Source: Blastocatellia bacterium
GTDB taxonomy: Bacteria; Acidobacteriota; Blastocatellia; Pyrinomonadales; Pyrinomonadaceae
Reading direction: 5' to 3'
Length of the DNA: 64,000 nucleotides
NCBI GenBank assembly: GCA_013697915.1
Contig: JACCVY010000041.1
Span: 36,360-100,359, forward strand
Of this stretch, positions 1 to 8,584 are shown one piece after another. Under the pieces are notes generated by a model that ran no database searches, had not been told where the DNA came from, and saw only the letters and a program-made list of their open reading frames with translations. Both the position numbers and the translations under genes were made by a program. Within the stretch, counting starts at the first letter, position 1. Each line of letters opens with the position of its first letter.

Positions 1-168
1 GAAGAGGGCGCCAAAGCCGAAGATGCCCTGGCGCTGGCTGAAGAAGTGCGTGAACGCGTCAAGCGCGAGCACGGTATCGAGTTGGAGTATGAAGTGGAAC
101 TCTGGCGCGCGAACGAAAGCAAAGAAGCCCGGACCGCCGACGTCGCGGAAGAAAAGGAGCCGACATGA
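1..168 (+). CDS. murB: UDP-N-acetylmuramate dehydrogenase, C-terminal end (partial)
   Basis: The window opens inside a reading frame that runs from base 1 to the TGA at 166-168 (55 codons). Its tail contains a stretch ending GIELEYEVELW, which matches the usual C-terminus of MurB (a helix followed by GIxLExEVxxxG). MurB reduces enolpyruvyl-UDP-GlcNAc to UDP-MurNAc in the cytoplasm. The stop overlaps the ftsQ start (ATGA at 165-168), so the two are translationally coupled, and murB-ftsQ-ftsA-ftsZ is a familiar order in the dcw cluster. The N-terminal FAD and substrate domains lie outside the window, so the identification rests on about 55 residues plus context. Confidence 0.75.
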   Translation, partial: EEGAKAEDALALAEEVRERVKREHGIELEYEVELWRANESKEARTADVAEEKEPT

Positions 169-1289
169 GAGAGCAGGTCATCGCACAAAAGGTTGGCAAT
201 CGTTCGGGTATCGGCGGTCAGCGGCGCTCCGGCGCTGTAACACAGAAGCCGGCGCGACGTGAAAGCGGCGGCGAGCCTTTCAGCACGCGGTTGCGAGCTC
301 TGCTTGCTTACGTCCCTTCATTCTTAAAGCTCGCGCTGGCGATTGTTATCGGTGTTCTGTTTTTTGCCGGCTATCGTGCGGCTGCTTCTGCCAGTTTTTT
401 TCAATTGAGAACTATTGAAGTGCAAGGCACGTCGCGTTTGCAGCCGGCCGATATTCAAACGCTGGTGAAGCAGTCAGTCGACAAGACTGGCGTCTGGAAA
501 GCTGATCTCAATGGCATCAACGAACGAATTGAACGGCTGCCGTGGGTGAGAAGTGCGGTGGTTTCGCGAGTCTTGCCGGATGCCATTCGTGTGCGCATTA
601 CTGAGCGGTCGCCGCGTGCGGTGGTGCGAACATCCGCCGGTCGCTTTCGTTGGGTTGATGAAGACGCAGCCTTGCTTGGCGAGATGCAGCCTACGGACCA
701 GATGCCCGCCTTCTTCTTGCACGGTCTTAGCGACGAAGACTCAGAGTTTGCCCATAACGAAAATCGCGAGCGAGTCGCGAAGTTTCTCGAGTTGCAACAG
801 GCCTGGGATACGGCGGGAATCTCGGAGCGTGTGAGTGAAGTTAACCTGATGGACATTCGCGATGTGCGAGCACAGTTGGCGGGCGATAACTCGCAGATTG
901 AAGTTCGGCTGGGCGCGCGCGATCAGGCATCGCGGCTGAAAGGTGCGTTGAAGGCGCTGGACTCACACGATGACATCTCCAACCGCGCCATGATCAGCTA
1001 CATCGACATGAGTCTGGGTAATGGTAAGGCGATTGTAGGCCTGACTTCCGGCGCTCATACAACAACCGACGGCGCCGAAGCTGCAACTGCCGCTGCCCCA
1101 ACTGACTCTGTTGAGCCGGCGAGCGACAAGAAAAGGACTGACAACGTAGCAGTGGCAGCGCCGCGAGCGAAAGCGAATGCTGACAAGCGAACTGTGGCAG
1201 ACAAAACAAAAAAGGATCGAAATGGTCGATCCCAGAAAGCTGACAAGAAATCAGAGAAAGCGCAAACCGCGGCGCGCCGCAAACAATGA
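165..1289 (+). CDS. ftsQ: Cell division protein FtsQ
   Basis: FtsQ is a bitopic inner-membrane protein that recruits FtsB/FtsL to the divisome. Here a basic cytoplasmic tail of about 50 residues precedes one membrane segment (about 54-72). A POTRA domain follows (about 79-150, including the FQLRTIEVQGTSRL strand and WVRSAVVSRVLPDAIRVRI), then the FtsQ beta domain to about 290. The last 80 residues are Ala/Lys/Thr-rich low complexity (many K, A, D) and look disordered, which makes this 374-aa protein longer than typical 250-280-aa FtsQ. The start overlaps the murB stop (ATGA), and ftsA begins 32 bp downstream. Confidence 0.93.
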   Translation: MREQVIAQKVGNRSGIGGQRRSGAVTQKPARRESGGEPFSTRLRALLAYVPSFLKLALAIVIGVLFFAGYRAAASASFFQLRTIEVQGTSRLQPADIQTLVKQSVDKTGVWKADLNGINERIERLPWVRSAVVSRVLPDAIRVRITERSPRAVVRTSAGRFRWVDEDAALLGEMQPTDQMPAFFLHGLSDEDSEFAHNENRERVAKFLELQQAWDTAGISERVSEVNLMDIRDVRAQLAGDNSQIEVRLGARDQASRLKGALKALDSHDDISNRAMISYIDMSLGNGKAIVGLTSGAHTTTDGAEAATAAAPTDSVEPASDKKRTDNVAVAAPRAKANADKRTVADKTKKDRNGRSQKADKKSEKAQTAARRKQ

Positions 1290-1321
1290 TCGTGAAGGTT
1301 GTCATGAAGGAGCACTGCTGA

Positions 1322-2584
1322 ATGGCCAAGCGAACACAACACACTATCGGCCTCGACATTGGCACGAGCCGGGTGACGTGTATTGCTTGCGAACCCGGCG
1401 AGAGTGGTTTGCTCGAGATAGTTGGTATCGGCGAAGCGGAAGCGCGCGGACTTCGAAAGGGCGTCATCGTAAATCCGGAAGCGGCAGTCGATGCGATCAA
1501 GCGAGCGGTCGACGAAGCGGAACGCATGAGCGGCATACAGGCGGAAGAAGTAACCATCAATCTTGCCGGCTCGCACATTCTCGGCTTCAACGGCCAGGCG
1601 ATCGTCGCAGTGTCAGGGCGCGACCGGGAAATCACACCGGAAGATGTGCGTCGCGCGATCGACTCTGCCTGCGCAATTCAACTGCCCGCCGGGCGCGAGA
1701 TTGTGGATCGGCTGCCGCAGGAATTCATTGTCGACGATCAGGATGGAATCAATGATCCGGTGGGCATGATCGGTGCGCGCCTCGCCGTCAAAGTTCACAT
1801 CGTTACCAGCCCCGTGACCGCCCGGCAGAACGCAATTAATGCCGTTAATCGGGCGGGTTTGATGGTTGCTGACATGGTGCTCGAACAACTCGCTGCAGCC
1901 GAAGCTTCATTGACCGAAGATGATAAGGAGTTTGGCGCGGCTCTCGTGGATATCGGCGCAGAAACCACAGGCTTGATCATCTATCAGCGAGGAGCGGTGC
2001 AACACACCGCCGTGTTTCCACTTGGCGGTTCGCATTTCACTAATGACATCGCTTTCGGGCTGCGCACTCCGATTCCCGACGCCGAGAAGATCAAGCGCAC
2101 GGTCGGTTGTGCTTGCAGCACCTCGCTATCAGAGATGCAGCGTGGCGAATTGGTCGATGTGCCTTCGGTCGGCGGGCGCGCGCCGCGGCAACTTTCGCGT
2201 CAAATTCTTTGCGACATTTTGCAGCCGCGCGCCGAAGAAGTGTTGATGCACGTCGCCGACGAGATCAAAGACGCTGGCTGGGAAAGACAACTTTCGAGCG
2301 GCGTGGTGCTGACGGGCGGCGGCGCACTGTTGAGCGGCATGCCTGAAATAGCTGAACAAGTTTTTGATGCGACGGTCCGGGTTGGTTTCCCCGAACGCGA
2401 CCGATTTGGTGGATTGGTTGAGGATGTTCAAAGTCCGGCATGGGCCGCGGCCACCGGTTTAGCGCTGGTAGCCAGCCGCACACAGGTAAGCGAAGGGCGG
2501 AGTGCAGTGAGCCGGCGTGGCTCGACGGGGAAGCTCACGCACTTTGTTTCAAAATTTCGTAATCGTTTCAGTAGTATTTTTTGA
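1322..2584 (+). CDS. ftsA: Cell division protein FtsA
   Basis: FtsA is an actin-fold ATPase that tethers FtsZ to the membrane. The 420-aa product has the phosphate-1 motif [13 protein letters not shown] near residue 10, an SHS2/1C subdomain around 85-165, the second nucleotide motif [11 protein letters not shown] near 207, and the adenosine motif [13 protein letters not shown] near 330. The C-terminus ([17 protein letters not shown]) is a basic, aromatic amphipathic helix, as expected for the FtsA membrane-targeting sequence. It lies 32 bp after ftsQ and 133 bp before ftsZ. Length and motifs are normal for the family. Confidence 0.96.
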   Translation: MAKRTQHTIGLDIGTSRVTCIACEPGESGLLEIVGIGEAEARGLRKGVIVNPEAAVDAIKRAVDEAERMSGIQAEEVTINLAGSHILGFNGQAIVAVSGRDREITPEDVRRAIDSACAIQLPAGREIVDRLPQEFIVDDQDGINDPVGMIGARLAVKVHIVTSPVTARQNAINAVNRAGLMVADMVLEQLAAAEASLTEDDKEFGAALVDIGAETTGLIIYQRGAVQHTAVFPLGGSHFTNDIAFGLRTPIPDAEKIKRTVGCACSTSLSEMQRGELVDVPSVGGRAPRQLSRQILCDILQPRAEEVLMHVADEIKDAGWERQLSSGVVLTGGGALLSGMPEIAEQVFDATVRVGFPERDRFGGLVEDVQSPAWAAATGLALVASRTQVSEGRSAVSRRGSTGKLTHFVSKFRNRFSSIF

Positions 2585-2618
2585 CAAGTTGTTGTATGCT
2601 TTCGCCCCGGTCGCACAA

Positions 2619-2638
2619 GATATAGTCCGCTATATATC
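2619..2638. promoter_or_regulatory. Palindrome in the ftsA-ftsZ gap
   Basis: GATATAGTCCGCTATATATC contains a perfect TATAG-TCCG-CTATA inverted repeat (2621-2634), 80 bp before the ftsZ start. A TTGACA hexamer at 2581-2586 overlaps the end of ftsA, but no well-spaced -10 follows it, so I do not call a promoter. The palindrome could be an operator or a small RNA hairpin. Only the symmetry is directly visible. Confidence 0.3.
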
Positions 2639-2717
2639 GAGGCCGATGCCACGAGCAACCCAACATAGCAGAAAAAGACCATGGAAGCCTTCCCGCTTCG
2701 GAAGAGAGGACATAACT

Positions 2718-3869
2718 ATGCCAACGGATGCTCGTAAGCTCGATAGAGGCATTAATATTTTCATTGATGACGATCCGCCGATCACCGGTGCGCGCATAAA
2801 AGTGATTGGTATTGGCGGCGGCGGCGGCAATGCCGTCAACCGCATGATTGATGCGGGCATCGAGGGAATCGAGTTTCTCGTTGCCAACACCGATCTGCAG
2901 GCGCTAAAACGCTCAAAAGCCCCAATAAAAATCCAGCTTGGCAGCCGACTGACCAAAGGGCTTGGCGCGGGCGCGAATCCGAACGTTGGTCGCGAAGCCG
3001 CTCTCGAAGACACGGACAAGATCATTGAAGTGCTCGAAGGCGCGGACATGGTTTTTGTTACGACCGGATTGGGCGGCGGCACCGGCACTGGCGGAGCGCC
3101 GATTATTGCTTCTCTGGCCACAGAACTTGACGCGCTGACTGTGGCGGTAGTGACCAAGCCATTTCACTTCGAAGGGCGCCGGCGCATGCAGCAGGCAGAA
3201 CATGGCCTGCGTGAGCTGCGTGAATGCGTTGACACCGTTATCACGATCCCCAACGAGCGACTGCTTCACACGGTTGAAAGAGATTCTTCGCTGGCGGATT
3301 CGTTTGGGGTCGCCGACGACGTGCTGCGCCAGGCCGTCCAGGGCATCAGCGATCTGATTACCGTACCCGGTTTGATCAATCTCGATTTCGCGGACGTTAA
3401 ATCGATCATGCAGGGAATGGGAATGGCGCTCATGGGCGCCGGTCGCGCACGTGGTGAGAACCGCGCTATTGAGGCGACACAACAAGCAATCTCGTCGCCG
3501 CTGCTTGAGGAAGCGACCATTCAAGGTGCCAGGGGCGTGCTCATCAACATTACCGGCGGACCTGACCTGACGCTTTATGAAGTTAACGTCGCCTCTACCA
3601 TTATTCGCGAAGCGGCTGATGAGGATGCCAACATTATTTTCGGCGCGGTCATTGACGAAAACCTGCGCGACGAAATGAAGATCACTGTGATTGCGACAGG
3701 ATTTGGTGAGGAAGCGGTGGCAATTGCGTCGGCAGCTGGAGTGACAGCGATGCCGGCCACAGCTCCTCGATTTGTGCAACGACCAGCAGATGATTTGCCG
3801 CGGCCGATGATGCAGGGGCGTTCTGACGATCTCGACGTGCCTACTTTCATTCGCAAGAAAGCAGATTAG
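2718..3869 (+). CDS. ftsZ: Cell division GTPase FtsZ
   Basis: FtsZ is the tubulin-like GTPase that forms the Z ring. The ATG at 2718 is preceded by AGAGAGGA at good spacing and gives a 383-aa protein. A longer in-frame start at 2517 would overlap ftsA and add an unrelated leader, so it is rejected. The nucleotide motif [16 protein letters not shown] is at about 28-43, the tubulin signature [10 protein letters not shown] at about 119-128 and the T7 loop [11 protein letters not shown] around 225-235. The conserved C-terminal peptide [13 protein letters not shown] binds FtsA and other partners. The C-terminal linker is very short, about 20-25 residues. Confidence 0.97.
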   Translation: MPTDARKLDRGINIFIDDDPPITGARIKVIGIGGGGGNAVNRMIDAGIEGIEFLVANTDLQALKRSKAPIKIQLGSRLTKGLGAGANPNVGREAALEDTDKIIEVLEGADMVFVTTGLGGGTGTGGAPIIASLATELDALTVAVVTKPFHFEGRRRMQQAEHGLRELRECVDTVITIPNERLLHTVERDSSLADSFGVADDVLRQAVQGISDLITVPGLINLDFADVKSIMQGMGMALMGAGRARGENRAIEATQQAISSPLLEEATIQGARGVLINITGGPDLTLYEVNVASTIIREAADEDANIIFGAVIDENLRDEMKITVIATGFGEEAVAIASAAGVTAMPATAPRFVQRPADDLPRPMMQGRSDDLDVPTFIRKKAD

Positions 3870-3894
3870 GCAATCTGATCCGGCATTAAGCTAA

Positions 3895-3923
3895 GGGGGG
3901 CAGATTCTTCTGCCTTCCTTTTT
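3895..3923 (+). terminator. Rho-independent terminator after ftsZ
   Basis: GGCAGA (3899-3904), a TTCT loop and TCTGCC (3909-3914) form a 6-bp stem, extended by partial G-rich/C-rich pairing, and followed by TTCCTTTTT. It lies 25 bp beyond the ftsZ stop and would end the murB-ftsQAZ transcript. Confidence 0.7.
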
Positions 3924-4151
3924 AATTTGCAGACGCTCCCGATGTTTTGCGCTTTGCTTTTTGCTCGTGGCTTGTGTAGCATACGCGTCATTCCCTTGCA
4001 GGTTTCCATTACGGGTAAAAGTATAGTTTAGTCGCTCTCCTTGAATGGCCGCAGCCTGCGAGAGTAAGTATGGATCAGCGTCGCTTTTGCCCGCCCATTG
4101 TGACGCGCGATCAGTTTATTAATCCGTCTTAATCTTTGGAGGTAGGAACAA

Positions 4152-4562
4152 GTGAATCGCAAACTTATTAGAACCACGCTCGCGGAGGTTAAAGGGAAGG
4201 CGCGCGAGATGCCTCAACCCAGAGAGCGTTCCAATGGTTCGCAACGTAGCTCGGGCGGCGGCGAAGGCAGCCGGGAGGCACATCGCCCCGTACAACATAG
4301 TGCGCCGGTGCCGGTAAGGAAACGAACTCCGCCACCGATGGAAACCAACGCCGAACTCTTTTACTACAAGAAGCAGATAGACTCGCATACGCCGATGGTT
4401 ATCGTGTTGCTTGATGGCGAAGAAATTGAAGGCACGATTGAGTGGTATGATCGCGGAGCGTTAAAGGTTAACCGCAAAGACGCGCCGAATCTTCTGCTGC
4501 TCAAGCGCAATATCAAGTATATGTTCAAAGCGGACGAGCGAGTCGAAGAAGTCGCCAGTTAG
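4152..4562 (+). CDS. hfq: Hfq-like Sm RNA chaperone with N-terminal extension
   Basis: The C-terminal half (about residues 65-130) looks like a bacterial Sm/Hfq domain: an N-terminal helix ([18 protein letters not shown]), Sm1 strands with [21 protein letters not shown], and an Sm2-like end [12 protein letters not shown]. Hfq forms hexameric rings that pair small RNAs with mRNAs. Two things are unusual: about 65 N-terminal residues are Arg/Ser/Pro-rich and probably disordered, and the usual Sm2 KHA core is replaced by KRNIKY. The GTG start at 4152 follows GGAGG at 9-nt spacing, so the long N-terminus is probably translated. The alternative ATG at residue 67 (4350) would leave just the Sm core, about 70 residues. 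Confidence 0.7.
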   Translation: MNRKLIRTTLAEVKGKAREMPQPRERSNGSQRSSGGGEGSREAHRPVQHSAPVPVRKRTPPPMETNAELFYYKKQIDSHTPMVIVLLDGEEIEGTIEWYDRGALKVNRKDAPNLLLLKRNIKYMFKADERVEEVAS

Positions 4563-4567
4563 CGATC

Positions 4568-4581
4568 GGCCCAGCTGGGCC
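4568..4581. promoter_or_regulatory. Perfect 14-bp palindrome between hfq and pdxA
   Basis: GGCCCAGCTGGGCC begins 5 bp after the hfq stop and 38 bp before the pdxA ATG. There is no T-run, so it is not a standard terminator. It could be a protein-binding site or a small attenuating hairpin. Confidence 0.3.
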
Positions 4582-4618
4582 ACCCGCCCCATCCTTATTG
4601 TGCTTCAGTCTCAAACCA

Positions 4619-5683
4619 ATGAGGCAGTTCGCCAATAACCAATCGCCGAAACCTAAATCTTCCGGGCCTTTGCCGCGCGTCGCCATAACCATGGGCGACC
4701 CGTCCGGAATTGGCCCCGAAGTAGTTTTGAAAGCGGTTGCCGAAGAAGAGATTGCGCGCTGTTGCGTTCCGGTGATTATCGGCGACGCGCAGTTGCTGGC
4801 ACATACGGCGCGCACGCTCGACTTACAGTCAGGCTATGACATCGTTCGCAAGGGTGAACCGATTCCAGAGCAACTGTCCGAGCCGATAATTTATCACCTC
4901 GACAACATCAGCGGTTTTATCGAGCCCGGGGTTGAATCCGGTGCGGCGGGCCGGGCTGCGGCCGGCTACATAGAAGCCGCCGTTGAGCTTTGTGCTGCGG
5001 GTAGCGTTGATGCAATTGCAACGGCGCCGATTAATAAGCGCGCGCTTTTCCTCGCCGGTTATAGTTTTCCCGGCCACACGGAATTTCTGGCGCACCTGAC
5101 CGGCAGTGAAGAATATGCGATGGCGTTCGTCGCCGAGAATCTGCGTGTAGTTTTGATTTCGACACACGTTCCGTTGGCAGAAGCGATAAAAATGGTGCAA
5201 CGCGATCGCATAATACGCACAATTCGCCTGGCCCATCGCGAATTGAAACGTTGGGGTATTGAGCGTCCGCGATTGGCAGTTGCTGCGCTCAATCCGCATG
5301 GTGCGGAAGGTGGATTGTTCGGCGTCGAAGAGGCTTCGGAAATTATGCCGGCGATCGAAAGCTGTCACGGTGTTGACGAGATGAATGTTGCCGGGCCGTT
5401 CTCTGCTGACACAGTCTTCCTGCGGGCCTCGCGCGGCGAGTTTGATGCTGTAATTGCTTGTTATCACGACCAGGCGATGATCCCGGTAAAATGCCTTTCC
5501 TTTGGCGAGGCTGTGAATGTTACTCTGGGATTGCCGTTCATCCGCACCTCAGTCGATCACGGCACGGCCTTCGACATTGCCGGTAAAGGAATTGCAGAAC
5601 ACTCGAGTATGGTGGCCGCAATCAAACTAGCTGCAAAATTATCCACGCAGGCCGGAGAAAGCAGCCGCGCAGTGGAAGTTTAG
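4619..5683 (+). CDS. pdxA: 4-hydroxythreonine-4-phosphate dehydrogenase
   Basis: PdxA oxidises 4-phosphohydroxy-L-threonine with NAD in the DXP-dependent pyridoxal phosphate pathway; it is a metal-dependent cytoplasmic dimer. The family opening ITMGDPSGIGPEVVLKA is present, as are the metal-binding His region THVPLAEAIKM and the C-terminal block CYHDQAMIPVKCLSFGEA followed by LPFIRTSVDHGTAFDIAG. The ATG at 4619 gives 354 aa, close to family length; a TTG at 4598 would add seven residues. It lies between hfq and a receiver-domain gene that starts 5 bp later, so it is probably cotranscribed with the latter. Confidence 0.95.
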   Translation: MRQFANNQSPKPKSSGPLPRVAITMGDPSGIGPEVVLKAVAEEEIARCCVPVIIGDAQLLAHTARTLDLQSGYDIVRKGEPIPEQLSEPIIYHLDNISGFIEPGVESGAAGRAAAGYIEAAVELCAAGSVDAIATAPINKRALFLAGYSFPGHTEFLAHLTGSEEYAMAFVAENLRVVLISTHVPLAEAIKMVQRDRIIRTIRLAHRELKRWGIERPRLAVAALNPHGAEGGLFGVEEASEIMPAIESCHGVDEMNVAGPFSADTVFLRASRGEFDAVIACYHDQAMIPVKCLSFGEAVNVTLGLPFIRTSVDHGTAFDIAGKGIAEHSSMVAAIKLAAKLSTQAGESSRAVEV

Positions 5684-5688
5684 ACGAA

Positions 5689-6111
5689 ATGGCAAACATA
5701 GACTCAAAGACTTCAAGCAAAGACGACAATAACACTCGACGTATTCTGGTGGCTGATGACGATCCTGCCATCCTGCGGCTGGTGACTGCGATTCTGGAGA
5801 AAGAAAACTTTGGCGTCGTCAGCGCCCGCGACGGGCGCGAAGCCTATAAAATTCTGCAAAGCAATCAGGATTTTACGGCGGCGATCCTCGACGTGGTAAT
5901 GCCGCACATTTCCGGAACCGAGTTGGTCCGCTTTATGAAGACTGAGAAACGCCTGATGCGTATTCCGGTAATGATGATGACTGCGGAACAGGATCCCAAG
6001 TTATCGTCTGACAGTTTCGCTGCGGGAGCAGTCGTCTTTTTGCCCAAGCCTTTTACTACCGCCCAACTGCACATCATGCTGCAGATGCTAATCAGCAAAG
6101 CTGGAAGCTAA
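5689..6111 (+). CDS. CheY-like receiver-domain protein
   Basis: This is a stand-alone response-regulator receiver domain of 140 aa. The acidic pair is ADDD (about 22-25), the phospho-acceptor Asp lies in AAILDVVMPHISG (about 66), the conserved Thr in MMTAE and the Lys in LPKPF. There is no output domain, so it probably acts by protein-protein interaction. It starts 5 bp after pdxA, and its TAA overlaps the next gene's ATG by one base (TAATG), which suggests cotranslation with the secreted GspG-like protein. No histidine kinase is nearby. Confidence 0.88.
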   Translation: MANIDSKTSSKDDNNTRRILVADDDPAILRLVTAILEKENFGVVSARDGREAYKILQSNQDFTAAILDVVMPHISGTELVRFMKTEKRLMRIPVMMMTAEQDPKLSSDSFAAGAVVFLPKPFTTAQLHIMLQMLISKAGS

Positions 6112-7052
6112 TGTTGGATTCACTCGGAAGTGGAACATTGGATCGTCTTACGCCGCGGCTTTGTAGAATCCTGCCGCTGCTGGTTTGCTGCGTTCTATTT
6201 ATCGCCGGTGATGTGTTTGCGCAACCAAGTTCTAACCAGGCGCGCAAAGCACTCACACGCCTGGCCGGGTTCGAATTGACCAGCGGCGCAGTGCGGGTAA
6301 AAGCGATTACGCCAGGCACTCCTGCGGAAGTAACGGCCGATATTCGTAATGTGTTCAAGTTTGAACAGGATGAGCGCGGCCGGTGGCGTATCTCCGAAAT
6401 ACGGACGGCGCAGGATCGTTGGGAGTCTATCGACATTATTGCTGAGGCGGCGCGTGCCAGTCTCGCGACAAACGAATGCAATGCGCCCGACCCGCCGTTT
6501 AAGGGTTCGGCCGCGATCGACCCAAGCGTAAAGCGCGCACGCTGTCTGGTTGGAGTTTTGACAGGCATCGAAGTTCCCTCCGACGCAGTTCGCATTCAGG
6601 AAGTCGATCCGATGCCGGTGCCACTTGCCTCGCGCGCCTCGGCAGTTGTGGTCGCGTGGATCAGAGTGACCGCGCGTTTGGTGAACGATGGCAAAGGATG
6701 GCAAGTGTCCGAGCTGCGCACCGGCAATCGCGATTGGATAATGCTGCAACCGCTAGTCGACGCGCTTAATGAAAAGAAGGCGGCACATGCGCGTCGAGAG
6801 TTGGAAACTATGGCCCAGGCGCTCGAACGCTATCGCCGCGAGCGCGGGTTCTATGTGGTTTCCGACAGCCAGGCGGTATTAATCGATCACCTAAATCCTC
6901 GTTACCTTGCAAAAATTATTCGCGTAGATCCCTGGAGTCATCCTTATAAATATGACGGCCAGCGCGATCGCTTTACGCTTCATTCATCGGGCCCCGACGG
7001 CAAAGATCTGACTGCCGACGATATTCAGTTGAGCGGGCCTGACGCCCGATAA
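6111..7052 (+). CDS. Secreted protein with C-terminal GspG-like domain
   Basis: A 313-aa protein with a signal peptide (hydrophobic about 18-36, ending VFAQP). The central region has two similar segments, each carrying a TxVRVK/VRIQEV-like strand and a WRISEIRT or WQVSELRT motif, which suggests an internal duplication. The last about 90 residues resemble the C-terminal domain of type II secretion major pseudopilin GspG: a helix of the ELETMAQALERYRRERGFY type, then DPWSHPYKYDGQRDRFTLHS and SGPDGKDLTADD with Ca-site-like Asp residues. No prepilin cleavage motif or other T2SS gene is present, so it is probably not a true pseudopilin. Function unknown. Confidence 0.75.
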   Translation: MLDSLGSGTLDRLTPRLCRILPLLVCCVLFIAGDVFAQPSSNQARKALTRLAGFELTSGAVRVKAITPGTPAEVTADIRNVFKFEQDERGRWRISEIRTAQDRWESIDIIAEAARASLATNECNAPDPPFKGSAAIDPSVKRARCLVGVLTGIEVPSDAVRIQEVDPMPVPLASRASAVVVAWIRVTARLVNDGKGWQVSELRTGNRDWIMLQPLVDALNEKKAAHARRELETMAQALERYRRERGFYVVSDSQAVLIDHLNPRYLAKIIRVDPWSHPYKYDGQRDRFTLHSSGPDGKDLTADDIQLSGPDAR

Positions 7053-7212
7053 TAAGTACCACAAGCTAAAGTTCTTGACTGGCAATTGGCACGGGTGTTA
7101 GTTTCGCAATGCGGCTTAGCCATTTTTAGCCGTTGCTCCAAACAGCCAAGCGCCAACTGTATTCAAGGAATGACCCCGCCAGTGGCGCAATTCAGCTAAG
7201 GTTATCCAAGCT

Positions 7213-8373
7213 TTGTTAGCTGGCAAAAAACTCCTACTTGCCGACGATTCAATCACGATTCAAAAGGTTGTGGATCTCACCTTTGCCGACGAAGGCGTCA
7301 CCGTATTAGCTGTTAACAACGGGCGCGAGGCGATTGAAAAGTTAAGCGAGTTTGCGCCGGATATCGTGCTCGCCGATGTGTTCATGCCGCAGATGAGCGG
7401 TTATGAAGTTTGCGAACACATAAAACAAAATGATCAGCTCAAGCATATTCCTGTTATGCTTTTGGTAGGCTCGTTTGAGCCGTTCGACGAAGCGGAGGCG
7501 CGCCGGGTTGGCGCGAACGACACCTTGACGAAGCCCTTTCAATCAATCCGCAACCTTATCGATAAAGTTGGCGTGCTGGTCGGCGGCCGCGCGGCGGAGG
7601 AACAGGTTCCGACAGCGGAACTGCCGCATCACCGCGAGCCGGCGCCTGAACCGGAAAAATTGACTGAAGAAGAAATCCAGGTCACAACTGCCGATACGTT
7701 GCCCCTGCCGCCCGAGCAGGCCGAAGTCGTCGCCTACTACGCGGCTAAGCAGGAAGCGCAAGCGGCTAACCATTCTCGGATGGATGCAACGATAGAAACC
7801 AAACGGCCGGACATGGCGGCTCCGCAAACTGATGACAGCGCTGGTGAGTTATTACTTGATCTCAGTGACATGAAACCTGGCACTGGCGGTATCGCAGACG
7901 ACTTTGTTTTGGATTTGGACCTTGACGAACCTGCCGAGCCGTCGCCCGCAGTGGCTGCGTATTCAGCGCCTTCATTCACGCGTCGCGAGCACGAAGCTGA
8001 CAGCGTCAGTTCAATCCGTTCGACTGCTACGGTTGATCCGATGGCGCGCACCCAGGAATTTCCGCGCCGCAGCGAACAGCCGTTTGAGCCGGAGCAGCCG
8101 GCTGAGCACGTTGCTGAACCCGAACACTCCATCGAGCAAATGGTCGCTTATCGTTCCGAACCCAACGCTGAGAATGCACAAGCATTAGTTAGCGAAGCCG
8201 GCGTGAGTACGGTTGGCACCGCCAGCGAATTATCGCCGGAGATGATTGACGCAATCGCGCGACGCGCGGTCGAACAGCTTTCCGAGAAGGTGGTGCAGGA
8301 AATCGCCTGGGAAGTCGTGCCGCAGCTCGCAGAATTGATGATCAAGCGCCAACTCGAAGAAAATAGTTCTTAA
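7213..8373 (+). CDS. Response regulator with disordered linker and C-terminal helical domain
   Basis: An N-terminal receiver domain (about 1-120) has LLLADDSITIQ, phospho-acceptor Asp in DIVLADVFMPQMSG, and TKPFQS with the conserved Lys. A long acidic, Pro/Glu-rich linker (about 125-320) follows, then a conserved C-terminal helix pair (PEMIDAIARRAVEQLSEKVV and EIAWEVVPQLAELMIKRQL). The same arrangement is known from response regulators of Deltaproteobacteria and Acidobacteria tied to motility or polarity, but no function can be assigned here. The start is TTG at 7213, with AAGG 11 nt upstream; the receiver fold begins immediately, so little can be missing. A terminator follows at 8402. Confidence 0.82.
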   Translation: MLAGKKLLLADDSITIQKVVDLTFADEGVTVLAVNNGREAIEKLSEFAPDIVLADVFMPQMSGYEVCEHIKQNDQLKHIPVMLLVGSFEPFDEAEARRVGANDTLTKPFQSIRNLIDKVGVLVGGRAAEEQVPTAELPHHREPAPEPEKLTEEEIQVTTADTLPLPPEQAEVVAYYAAKQEAQAANHSRMDATIETKRPDMAAPQTDDSAGELLLDLSDMKPGTGGIADDFVLDLDLDEPAEPSPAVAAYSAPSFTRREHEADSVSSIRSTATVDPMARTQEFPRRSEQPFEPEQPAEHVAEPEHSIEQMVAYRSEPNAENAQALVSEAGVSTVGTASELSPEMIDAIARRAVEQLSEKVVQEIAWEVVPQLAELMIKRQLEENSS

Positions 8374-8401
8374 ACCCGATCAAGATTAAATATTATATGC
8401 G

Positions 8402-8431
8402 GCAGGTCACCCTAAAAGTGGCCTGCTTTTT
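8402..8431 (+). terminator. Rho-independent terminator
   Basis: GCAGGTCAC (8402-8410) pairs with GTGGCCTGC (8418-8426) around a 7-base loop and is followed by TTTTT. It ends the transcript of the response-regulator gene. Confidence 0.85.
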
Positions 8432-8435
8432 CAAT

Positions 8436-8578
8436 TGGTCAGGTAGTCAGTTGTCCATGGTCAGTTGGATTAGTCGGATTCGTTAGGTAATGTAGTCGTC
8501 ACATGAAAAACAACGGACTCTGCCTTACAATGCATCTTTTGCGGCTAACGACTGACTACGGACAACTGACCGACTAAC
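8436..8578. repeat. Inverted word-repeat array (GTCAGTTGTCC family)
   Basis: Variants of GTCAGTTG, TAGTCAG and GGTCAGT are repeated on the left (8436-8500), and the mirrored words (ACTGACTA, GGACAACTGAC) stand on the right (8548-8574). The 11-mer GTCAGTTGTCC at 8446-8456 has its exact reverse complement at 8560-8570. The array fills the gap between a terminator and valS and stops 6 bp before the valS start. Confidence 0.75.
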
Positions 8579-8584
8579 CGCCAA

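Noticed and set aside
994..1635. A 213-codon minus-strand frame across ftsQ-ftsA
   Set aside because: Shadow of two clear genes; Ser/Arg-rich without recognisable features.
2581..2600. TTGACA/TATGCT promoter for ftsZ
   Set aside because: The two boxes are only 8 bp apart, too close for a sigma70-type promoter.
2517..2717. Upstream extension of ftsZ
   Set aside because: It overlaps ftsA and has no FtsZ similarity; the ribosome binding site and conserved start fit ATG 2718.
2913..3779. A 288-codon open frame on the minus strand opposite ftsZ
   Set aside because: It is the shadow of ftsZ in a GC-rich gene; composition is His/Arg-rich without a family, and there is no ribosome binding site.
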